From JAYWIG01 sp043789035 (GTDB lineage Bacteria > Pseudomonadota > Gammaproteobacteria > Burkholderiales > Burkholderiaceae_E), in assembly GCA_043789035.1 (NCBI GenBank), contig JAYWIG010000142.1, forward strand, positions 1 through 12,994: DNA of 12,994 nt, in the 5' to 3' direction. The position numbers and the translations under genes are program-made. Shown piece by piece: positions 7,295 through 12,994 of the stretch (its first letter is position 1; each line of letters opens with the position of its first letter). The notes under the pieces are model-generated. The model made no database searches. It was given only the letters and a program-made list of their open reading frames with translations, and was not told where the DNA came from.

Positions 7295-8476
7295 TTACAA
7301 AATTCCGCGCTCCGAATAAGGCTCTGCTCGCTCAACTCGTTCATATCCCAGACGGGTCAGGTCGAGCGTACGGAATTGCCCATGCATGATCAGCTCTGCT
7401 ATACCTCTGCTGGCAGCCGGAGCGTGCATCATGCCGTGACCAGAGAAACCAGAGACCGTATAAAGATTGGGTAGCTTACTATTCCAAGCACCTATGACAG
7501 GGTTGCCGTCTAACTCGTTGACTTCGTAAAGGCCAGCCCATGTACTGTGGCATTTGGCTGCCTCTAAAGGTGCAAAGCGATGCGCAACTGCGGGCCACAC
7601 AACCCGTTCAAAATAGTCATGGTCGATATCGAAGTTGAAGCCCCGTTGCACGCTGCCATCGACCAGTCCACCGGAAAATCCCTTGCCTTCAGAGCGGAAA
7701 GCCAGACGGGCTACGTCCTTGACGTAGGGTAAGAATTCCATCGGTGCCGCTGCTGTGAAGTAATGTTCGAAGCGCCGCATCGGCGTTACCGGTAAGTTCA
7801 TGCCGAACTTTTCTGCAACAGAACCCGACCAGGCACCTGCTGCATTGACGAATTTGTCAGCCACAAGTTTTTGACCGTTTCCAAGCGTTACTGACCTAGC
7901 CTTGACGGCATCCACTTCGGCGTTTACAACGCGATCTTTGAGATAAACAGCACCCAGCTCAACAGCCTTGCGCCGGAAGCCCCAGAGAAGGCCATTGGGA
8001 TCGCACCAGCCGTCATGTGGCGTATGAGCGCCCGCTCCAAGATCACTGACATTCATCGACGGATATTTCTGTTTCAACTCCAAGGGGCTCATTAAATTAA
8101 CGACTGCTCCGCGAGATTGCTGGTCGCGGACATTCCGTTCAAGATTCGGCACTTGAGCGGGAGGCACTATAAACAAGTATCCACCCTCTACCCAGTCAAC
8201 TGTTGCCGGGTGCTCTTTGGTCGCCATCGTTGCTTCGAAGTTCTTGAGAAAGTCGATGCTGAATAGCGACATGTCGATATTCTCCGGGCAGGTAAACTGC
8301 ACCCGGCAACCGCCCGATGCCCTTAGAGCAGAAGCAAACTCGTAGGAAGGGTCTGGTTCAATCACGCAAACAGAAAGGCCTGGCGATTCTTTCAGCAAAA
8401 AGTACGCAGTGCTGGATCCTAGGATGCCGCCGCCAATCACAGCAACGTCGAATTTGAGAAGGGCTGGTTGCTGCAT
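7295..8476 (-). CDS. FAD-dependent oxidoreductase, DAO family, FOXRED1-like
   Basis: The 393-residue protein starts with a Rossmann dinucleotide-binding site, VAVIGGGILGSSTAY (Gly15, Gly17, Gly20), and Glu40 at the end of the second strand (VCVIEP) to hold the FAD ribose. It has the block RASGGCRVQFTCPENIDMS (residues 52-70), then GGYLFIVPP, NLMSPLELKQKYP and HDGWCDPNGLLWGFRRKA. The last of these is very like mitochondrial FOXRED1 and related DAO enzymes. Near the C-terminus, NLYTVSGFSGHGMMHAPA is the usual FAD-binding closing motif. These enzymes oxidise secondary or tertiary amines such as N-methyl amino acids; the substrate here is unknown. No signal peptide is seen, so it is cytoplasmic. 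The ATG lacks a Shine-Dalgarno sequence, but the Rossmann fold begins just after it and no better start exists. It stands alone, convergent with ygiQ. Confidence 0.9.
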   Translation of the reverse strand: MQQPALLKFDVAVIGGGILGSSTAYFLLKESPGLSVCVIEPDPSYEFASALRASGGCRVQFTCPENIDMSLFSIDFLKNFEATMATKEHPATVDWVEGGYLFIVPPAQVPNLERNVRDQQSRGAVVNLMSPLELKQKYPSMNVSDLGAGAHTPHDGWCDPNGLLWGFRRKAVELGAVYLKDRVVNAEVDAVKARSVTLGNGQKLVADKFVNAAGAWSGSVAEKFGMNLPVTPMRRFEHYFTAAAPMEFLPYVKDVARLAFRSEGKGFSGGLVDGSVQRGFNFDIDHDYFERVVWPAVAHRFAPLEAAKCHSTWAGLYEVNELDGNPVIGAWNSKLPNLYTVSGFSGHGMMHAPAASRGIAELIMHGQFRTLDLTRLGYERVERAEPYSERGIL

Positions 8477-8708
8477 GGAAAGAACGGGACGAATTAAAAC
8501 CCTATCTTACCCGCTGAGCGAAACCCACGGCAGCCCTCTGAATTGGATCAATACAATAAGTTTGTTACGAGCAAAATCAATGTAAAAATGGTTAATGTCC
8601 ATTGCGAGGGGTGTTTATTCCATACGCGGCAAAGGAACGGCGGATCCTACTCGGGTTACTAGCGGGAACGCAAACTTTTTGTGTGCCTCTCTCCATTGAT
8701 GACTGAAC

Positions 8709-8742
8709 ATTTTTCGTGTAACTTCCAAGTTATACGAAAAAT
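8709..8742. promoter_or_regulatory. 34-bp near-perfect palindrome one base before the start codon at 8744
   Basis: The left arm ATTTTTCGTGTAACTT (8709-8724) and right arm AAGTTATACGAAAAAT (8727-8742) are complementary at 15 of 16 positions. The remaining pair, G8718 with T8733, is a wobble that would still pair in RNA. Only CC separates the arms. The symmetry fits a dimeric regulator site. It also covers the place where a ribosome-binding site should be, so the RNA could fold and mask translation initiation. There is no T-run after either side, so it is not a typical terminator. Another copy is not evident in this window. The rest of the 267-base gap (8477-8743) shows no gene I can support and no convincing promoter. 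Confidence 0.65.
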
Positions 8743-8743
8743 A

Positions 8744-9130
8744 ATGTTTCATTTTTATAGAATTTTCGTAACTGCTTTTTGCGTCATGGCGGCATCGGTT
8801 CATGCCCAGACGACCGAGCAAAACGCCAAAAATCCCCGACAACTAAAAACGTTCACTTTTGTACCGGCAGCGGCTCCTTCCGTGTACTCTTTCAAATCAA
8901 GTTGGCGAGCGCCAAGGGATAACAGTGCGAATGTCCCCAAGTCACAAGATGAGTTGAATGCCCTTCGGCTGACACAAATGGATCTTTTCGATGACGCAAT
9001 GCGCGAGCTCAAACCAAAGCTCGAAGAGGAATTGAATCAAGCGTTCTTGAGTTACTGGCGTGATCTGGGTTTCGAAGTGAAGCCGATCGAAAATCTAAAG
9101 CGGCGACTCAGACAACCCGACGTTGTGTAA
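8744..9130 (+). pseudogene. Secreted hypothetical protein A, N-terminal half of a frameshifted gene
   Basis: From the ATG at 8744 this frame encodes 128 residues before TAA. Residues 1-21 form a good signal peptide (MFHFYRIFVTAFCVMAASVHA, then Gln). The mature part reads LKTFTFVPAAAPSVYSF, then a helical stretch ending in LSYWRDLGFEVKPIENLKRR and QPD. The same order occurs in the downstream neighbour (9529-10254): IKSFTIIPPAAIASYTF, AAKAELEKIGFQATVMKDL, WPD. There the protein continues for over 100 residues, while here it stops. The missing part is found in another frame immediately downstream. I recognise no family. I chose 8744 over upstream codons because the signal peptide begins there; no Shine-Dalgarno sequence is visible for any of them. 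The 34-bp palindrome ends one base before it. The gene is either a recent pseudogene or affected by a sequencing error. Confidence 0.72.
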
Positions 9131-9500
9131 TTTTTCCTCAATCAAAACTGATGCAGATGCTATTGTGCAGGTGGTGCTTAGCGAGGTCGGTCTTTTTAGG
9201 CCTTGCGACGGATCAGCCTACTATCCATATGTCTATGTAAACGCAGTGGTCTATGTTCCGAAGAGCGATGAATCTTTGTACCCACCCACCGTGACCTTTG
9301 GCGTCGAAGCCAATAAAAAAGAAGTAGAGCTTTATTTAGCTACTGACCCGAAGAACGGATATTTGGGTTTCATGGAGGCAATTTCTAACGGTAAGGATAT
9401 TGAAGACCGCTTAAAAAAGGCTGCCGCTATTGCTGCCAAACGCATCGCGTCACTCACAGAAGCGGCGATGGATAAACCTTTGCCTAAAAAGAAGCAGTAA
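9123..9500 (+). pseudogene. C-terminal half of frameshifted secreted protein A
   Basis: This frame is open from 9099 (preceded by a stop at 9096-9098) and encodes about 120 residues. It aligns with the second half of the protein at 9529-10254: IKTDADAIVQVVLSEVG against MQTDAFLHLKIEVIGI, RPC against SPC, PPTVTFGVEANKKE against TPKWVYFGLNAPDED, and AAAIAAKRIASL against AIPNIAKRIAEEI. The frame is +1 relative to the N-terminal half, so a shift of one base lost or two gained would rejoin them. The switch must lie between 9099 and 9127. No classical slippery heptamer is visible there, arguing against programmed frameshifting. The half has no decay of its own, which suggests a recent event or an assembly error. 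TTG at 9123 or a later codon could start a separate product, but no ribosome-binding site supports that. It ends with a Lys-rich tail, 28 bases before the next gene. Confidence 0.7.
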
Positions 9501-9517
9501 CCGCTATCGCGACCAAT

Positions 9518-9523
9518 GGAGGA
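9518..9523 (+). promoter_or_regulatory. Strong Shine-Dalgarno deciding the start of secreted protein B
   Basis: GGAGGA is 5 bases before the ATG at 9529. An overlapping ATG at 9525 lies in another frame and meets a stop after four codons, so 9529 is the productive start. Confidence 0.8.
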
Positions 9524-9528
9524 CATGA

Positions 9529-10254
9529 ATGAATCGTAGGTACAAGCTTTTAACGGCGATATTTGCAAGCCTAGTGCTAAGCATAGGCATTTCTAGAGTT
9601 GGGTTTGCCCAAACCCTCGATATTAAATCGTTCACGATTATTCCTCCTGCTGCTATCGCGTCTTATACCTTTGAGAATAAAAGCCTAATTCGTTCCGCTT
9701 TCATTTTTCTCGGTGGCGCGGTGGGCCAGAGCTTGGCCGCGCAGGATAGTAACAACGAAAATTCATTAAATGCCACCTTAGATAGCTTAAAACTTGAACT
9801 ACCTAATGAACTTACCAATGCAGCAAAAGCCGAGTTAGAAAAGATTGGTTTTCAAGCGACCGTGATGAAAGATTTACAACGCTCTAAGCGTTGGCCGGAC
9901 TGGTTCGAGTACGAAAAGTTAACCATGCAGACGGATGCATTTTTGCATTTAAAGATTGAAGTTATTGGAATTACTTCACCTTGCTTTTCTGAGCGCCTCC
10001 TTCCTCAAATGGATGTCAGTGCAGCGATTATTCTGAAGAATAAATCTAAAGCCTACACACCTAAATGGGTGTACTTCGGGTTGAACGCACCAGATGAAGA
10101 CCGCGCATTGTCAGCAAAGCGTAACTTTTCGCAGTCTTTTCAATCCATCGAAGAGATCGGCCAAGATCCAGCTAGGATCGTTGCAATGTACCAGTCTGCC
10201 ATTCCAAACATTGCAAAGCGAATCGCTGAAGAAATTTATGACGAACTGTTTTGA
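9529..10254 (+). CDS. Secreted hypothetical protein B, paralogue of the frameshifted upstream gene
   Basis: The intact 241-residue protein has a basic start (MNRRYK), a hydrophobic core and an AxA-like cleavage site (GFA before Gln28), so it is exported by Sec. The mature chain opens with IKSFTIIPPAAIASYTF. It then has a small hydrophobic, glycine-rich stretch (AFIFLGGAVGQSLAA, about 57-71), a helix (LPNELTNAAKAELEKIGF), a strand-rich middle with the only mature cysteine (ITSPCFSE), WVYFGLNAPDED, and a C-terminal helix PNIAKRIAEEIYDELF. I recognise no named family. The layout (short beta start, helix ending in GF, then beta strands) loosely recalls DUF4136-type periplasmic proteins, but I claim no homology. 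It lies 28 bases after secreted protein A and shares its fold order throughout, so it arose by tandem duplication and is likely co-transcribed. The function is unknown. Confidence 0.82.
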   Translation: MNRRYKLLTAIFASLVLSIGISRVGFAQTLDIKSFTIIPPAAIASYTFENKSLIRSAFIFLGGAVGQSLAAQDSNNENSLNATLDSLKLELPNELTNAAKAELEKIGFQATVMKDLQRSKRWPDWFEYEKLTMQTDAFLHLKIEVIGITSPCFSERLLPQMDVSAAIILKNKSKAYTPKWVYFGLNAPDEDRALSAKRNFSQSFQSIEEIGQDPARIVAMYQSAIPNIAKRIAEEIYDELF

Positions 10255-10303
10255 AAAGCAGGTACTTAGAGCGCTCCAAACTTAAGCCATCAGCACCTGC
10301 AAC

Positions 10304-10454
10304 TTAGCCGCAGCGTGTGGTCCTTTCGCGGCCAATTAGCCGCATACCAACATGTTCTGGACCGATAGAAGCGGTAACAGCCACTGCAATCTCCATTGCT
10401 AAACGATTACCACCCTACTCTAAAAGTGTGTGTGGAATTTGCGTTATGTAACTC
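10304..10454 (-). pseudogene. Decayed fragment resembling an Old Yellow Enzyme family FMN oxidoreductase
   Basis: On the minus strand, from 10414 down to a stop at 10304-10306, the frame encodes GGNRLAMEIAVAVTASIG followed by PEHVGMRL. This matches the OYE/NemA block YGGSxENRxRxxLEVxxAV then ADRVGxRLSP. An in-frame TAG at 10415-10417 stands where that block has Tyr. Just upstream, in a shifted frame, ELHNAN (10454-10437) resembles the OYE motif E-(V/I)-H-(G/S)-A-(N/H). In intact enzymes roughly 25-30 residues separate these two motifs; here about a dozen codons do. I read this as a deleted and frameshifted relic of an alkene reductase gene in the same orientation as katG. The match is short and recognised by eye; the sequence after MRL no longer resembles the family. 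Confidence 0.45.
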
Positions 10455-10486
10455 TAGGATGCTCGACCAATTTCAGCATTCTAGGG
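10452..10486. repeat. Imperfect hairpin in the gap downstream of katG
   Basis: CTCTAGGATGCT (10452-10463) can pair with AGCATTCTAGGG (10475-10486) as a 12-bp stem with two G-T wobbles and an 11-base loop. There is no T-run after it on either strand, so it is not a standard terminator. It partly overlaps the OYE-like relic. Nearer to katG, a run of six Ts on the minus strand (10508-10513) follows only a 4-bp CGCA/TGCG stem, a doubtful katG terminator. Confidence 0.35.
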
Positions 10487-10530
10487 ATGCCGTTCGCAAT
10501 ACTGCACAAAAAACCGCATGAGCGAATGAG

Positions 10531-12855
10531 CTAGCAAGTGCGTATTAGCGAGTAGCGCTTGTGACCTAGGACGTCAAAGCGATCAAGCATCATCAGTTTG
10601 TCCCATGCATTGATAAAGTCCTTAACGAAACGCGGATGACCATCGGTGCCGGCATACACATCAACAACGGCTCGCAATTGAGAGTTCGAGCCAAACACCA
10701 AATCGTTACGTGTCGCGCTAAACTTCGTTTGACCGGTAGCACGATCGGTTAAGGAGAAGTGCATCCCTTCTTCGTCGGCCTTTTCCCACACCAAGTCTGT
10801 ATCTGTTAAGGCTACAAAGAAGTCGTTTGTCAACACGCCTACCTTGTCGGTGAAGATGCCATTTTTCGACCCGTCGTGATTAAGATTCAACACGCGAAAC
10901 CCACCGGTAAGCACTACCCATTCGGGCGCGGTCAATCTCAATAGATGGGCCTTATCTAAGAATAGTTCTTCGGGTGCCACACCCTGCGAAATCTCTTTGA
11001 AGTCGCTCGCAACAAAATTTCGGAAACCATCGACAACGGGCTTTAACCATTCGAACATTTCGACATCCGTTAGCGCTTGAGTCGAGTCCACACGGCCAGG
11101 AGTGAAGGGAACTGTGGATTCGATACCTGCGTCTTTTGCCGCCTTCTCGACGCCTGCGCAGCCACCCAAGACGATTAGATCGGCGAGCGATATCTTTTTG
11201 CCCGAAGACTGCTTGCCGTTAAAGTCGACCATAACATTTCGCAACTTTTCGACCACTGCTGAGGCTCGACGATTTATCGCCCAATCCTTCTGAGGCGCAA
11301 GTGCGAGACGGCCACCATTTGCGCCACCGCGCCTGTCGCTATCGCGATAGGTCGCTACCGCTGAAAATGCGGTAAAGACTAGATCAGACACAGAAAGGCC
11401 GGCTGCCGTTATAGCTTGTTTTAGCGCAGCAACTTCCGTCGGGCCGACCAGCTCATAGTCGCGTTCGGGCAATGGATCCTGCCATAGCAGGCCGTCCTCA
11501 ATGGTTACTTCTGGACCTAGGTAGCGATGCTTAGGTCCCATGTCGCGGTGGGTTAATTTGTACCAAGCCTTCGAAAATGCTTGGGTGAATGCATCAAAGT
11601 CATTGAGAAATTTTTCGCAGACTTTTCGGTACTCCGGATCAACCTTGAGTGCGATATCGCTGGTCATCATCATCAGCTCATTTAACTGGCCCTTAATATG
11701 AGCGTCAGGCGTCTTGGGCGCAATCGGGTCCTGAGGTTTCCATTGCAGTGCACCGGCTGGGCTTCTTTTCTGAACCCATTCGAACTTCAATAAGTTCTCA
11801 AGATAGCTATTGTCCCATTGCGTCGGGTTCGGTGTCCAGCTGCCCTCAATCCCATTAGTCATCGTATATTGCGCGAAACCGGTTCCTTTCAGATTAGCCC
11901 AGCCCAGACCCATGGCCTCCATTGGCGCAATCTCTGGAGGCGGGCCAACATCTTTAGGCGTCACCATACCGTGGCTCTTGCCGAAGGCGTGGCCGCCTGC
12001 GATCAGCGCGACAGTTTCTTCATCGTTCATCGCCATGCGCGTGAAGGTGATACGGATATCGCGAGCCGACCCCATTGGATCGCCGTTGGCGTAGGGCCCT
12101 TCCCGGTTCACATAGATAAGCGCCTGGTGCGAAGCCGCAAGCGGATTTTCGAGATCGTAGTCTGCATCACCGTTCTTGCCACGCCAGCGTTTGTCGCGCA
12201 TCGCCATGCTATTAAAGCCGTCGACATTTTCCGGATCCCAGATCTCTGGGCCCCAATAGGTTGCGTTATCAGCTTCCCATGCGTCTAGGCGACCGCCGCC
12301 GAAGCCATAGGTCGGCAAGCCCATAATTTCGAGCGAACAGTTTCCAGTCAGAACCATGAGATCAGCCCATGAAAGACTATTGCCATACTTGTACTTGATC
12401 GGTTGTAGCAGTCTGCGTGATTTGTCAGTGTTGCCGTTGTCCCACCAACTGCTTATTGGCGCGAAGCGCTGCATAGCCGTGCCCGCACCGCCTCGCCCAT
12501 CAGCGATTCGATAGGTCCCAGCGGCGTGCCAGGCCATGCGAACCATCTGCGGGCCATAGTTGTGATAATCCGACGGCCACCAATCCACCGAGGTCGTTAG
12601 AAACTGTTTAATATCTTTTTTGAGCGCTTCGAAGTCAAGTTTTGCAAACTCCGCGGCATAGTCGAAATTCGCGCCCAGCGGATCTGCAGCCAAACCGTTT
12701 TGATGCAAGAGTTCAACGCGCAGGCGATCTGGATACCAATTTTCAAGTGTCGGAGGTGTGCCGAATGCGCCGCCAACTCTGTCGCCACCAAACGGACACT
12801 TTCCGGTCATGTCGTAAGTTTCGGTAAATGTCTTGTCTAAGGGCGAGTCGTTCAT
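10531..12855 (-). CDS. katG: Catalase-peroxidase KatG
   Basis: This 774-residue haem enzyme removes hydrogen peroxide by catalase and peroxidase reactions. The N-terminal haem domain shows the distal site MVRMAWHAAGTYR (Arg106, Trp109, His110), YVNREGP with Tyr248, RMAMNDEETVALIAGGHAFGK with Met274, and the proximal His289. Trp109-Tyr248-Met274 are the residues of the KatG-specific covalent adduct that gives catalase activity. The haem-less C-terminal domain is complete (LVFTAFSAVATYRDSDRRGG onward). No signal peptide is evident, so it is cytoplasmic. The protein exceeds the usual 720-750 residues, mainly because the loop between YWG and DLENPLA has 31 residues where M. tuberculosis KatG, as I recall it, has about 15. 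The usual YVNPEGP is YVNREGP here. The ATG has AGGA about 6 bases upstream. It appears monocistronic. Confidence 0.97.
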   Translation of the reverse strand: MNDSPLDKTFTETYDMTGKCPFGGDRVGGAFGTPPTLENWYPDRLRVELLHQNGLAADPLGANFDYAAEFAKLDFEALKKDIKQFLTTSVDWWPSDYHNYGPQMVRMAWHAAGTYRIADGRGGAGTAMQRFAPISSWWDNGNTDKSRRLLQPIKYKYGNSLSWADLMVLTGNCSLEIMGLPTYGFGGGRLDAWEADNATYWGPEIWDPENVDGFNSMAMRDKRWRGKNGDADYDLENPLAASHQALIYVNREGPYANGDPMGSARDIRITFTRMAMNDEETVALIAGGHAFGKSHGMVTPKDVGPPPEIAPMEAMGLGWANLKGTGFAQYTMTNGIEGSWTPNPTQWDNSYLENLLKFEWVQKRSPAGALQWKPQDPIAPKTPDAHIKGQLNELMMMTSDIALKVDPEYRKVCEKFLNDFDAFTQAFSKAWYKLTHRDMGPKHRYLGPEVTIEDGLLWQDPLPERDYELVGPTEVAALKQAITAAGLSVSDLVFTAFSAVATYRDSDRRGGANGGRLALAPQKDWAINRRASAVVEKLRNVMVDFNGKQSSGKKISLADLIVLGGCAGVEKAAKDAGIESTVPFTPGRVDSTQALTDVEMFEWLKPVVDGFRNFVASDFKEISQGVAPEELFLDKAHLLRLTAPEWVVLTGGFRVLNLNHDGSKNGIFTDKVGVLTNDFFVALTDTDLVWEKADEEGMHFSLTDRATGQTKFSATRNDLVFGSNSQLRAVVDVYAGTDGHPRFVKDFINAWDKLMMLDRFDVLGHKRYSLIRTC

Positions 12856-12886
12856 GGCAATCCTGAGGTGAGTTGTCGCTCATCGC

Positions 12887-12918
12887 AACGGTTCGCCACA
12901 ATACGATCAACAACCGTT
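12887..12918. promoter_or_regulatory. Inverted repeat in the katG upstream region
   Basis: AACGGTT (12887-12893) and AACCGTT (12912-12918) are exact inverted 7-mers with an 18-base spacer, 32 bases upstream of the katG start. On the minus strand TTGATC and, 17 bases on, TGCGAT form a weak promoter candidate overlapping the repeat. A 10-bp palindrome, CGAGGCCTCG, lies further upstream at 12943-12952. I see no OxyR-type site with its four spaced ATAG/CTAT elements. The region continues beyond the window. Confidence 0.3.
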
Positions 12919-12994
12919 CGGGTCTGTTCGCCATCGCACCGACGAGGCCTCGCTTGGCGAGATCGTTTCAGGAAGGTATGCTATTTCTGCCTTG

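Noticed and set aside
8595..8699. 34-codon plus-strand frame upstream of the palindrome
   Set aside because: No Shine-Dalgarno sequence, no recognisable sequence, and a length expected by chance.
8709..8742. loxP-like or dif-like recombination site
   Set aside because: A shared stretch resembling part of loxP (AAGTTAT, TACGAA) is superficial. The arm order and the 2-base centre do not fit the 8-bp or 6-bp spacers of those sites.
8681..8743. Longer N-terminus for secreted protein A starting at 8681 or 8699
   Set aside because: The extension would place 15-21 residues before a complete signal peptide, and no ribosome-binding site supports it.
9099..9130. Programmed ribosomal frameshift joining the two halves of secreted protein A
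   Set aside because: No slippery heptamer, no upstream Shine-Dalgarno stimulator and no clear downstream hairpin in the short interval. Mutation or sequencing error is simpler.
10255..10306. GCAGGT/ACCTGC pair after the stop of secreted protein B as a terminator
   Set aside because: Only six paired bases around a loop of over 25 bases, with no T-run.
11818..12288. 156-residue frame opposite katG
   Set aside because: It is a shadow of the KatG haem domain, with no start signal and no recognisable motifs.
12743..12934. 63-residue minus-strand frame overlapping the katG start
   Set aside because: Most of it overlaps the KatG N-terminus in another frame, and its sequence matches nothing I recognise.

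Overview
The window reads as chromosomal DNA of a Gram-negative proteobacterium. Supporting features are a Tat signal, two lipoprotein signals that imply an outer membrane, a YgiQ closely matching the E. coli protein, a DUF2239 protein and a KatG. A betaproteobacterium (Burkholderiales-like) is my best guess, but this is inference from gene style and not demonstrated. I see no tRNA, rRNA, CRISPR array, insertion sequence or phage gene.

Layout: (1) 1-1453, minus strand, holds a probable two-gene operon: a Tat-exported amidohydrolase lipoprotein, then the 2Fe-2S subunit of a molybdenum hydroxylase cut by the window edge. (2) 1568-2185, minus, is an exported thioredoxin-fold (redoxin) protein. 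It is divergent from a plus-strand pair, DUF2239 and a TetA-like MFS exporter, which overlap by 8 bases; a perfect 10-bp inverted repeat lies between the divergent genes. (3) 4127-4732, minus, is a YHS-domain lipoprotein whose stop overlaps the MFS stop. It is divergent from ygiQ (radical SAM, 4829-7225), which ends in a clear hairpin terminator. (4) 7295-8476, minus, is a FOXRED1-like FAD oxidoreductase. (5) 8744-10254, plus, holds two tandem secreted proteins of no family I recognise. They are paralogues of each other, and the first is split by a frameshift; a 34-bp near-perfect palindrome lies one base before its start codon. (6) 10304-10454, minus, is a decayed fragment resembling an Old Yellow Enzyme. 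(7) 10531-12855, minus, is katG, encoding a catalase-peroxidase with an enlarged loop next to its Met-Tyr-Trp adduct.

Several products concern redox chemistry (redoxin, FAD oxidoreductase, KatG, the OYE relic, the molybdenum hydroxylase), but they form separate transcription units, so I do not claim one pathway. The clearest functional partnership is the amidohydrolase with the molybdenum-hydroxylase subunit. The least explained part is the tandem secreted paralogue pair with its palindrome.
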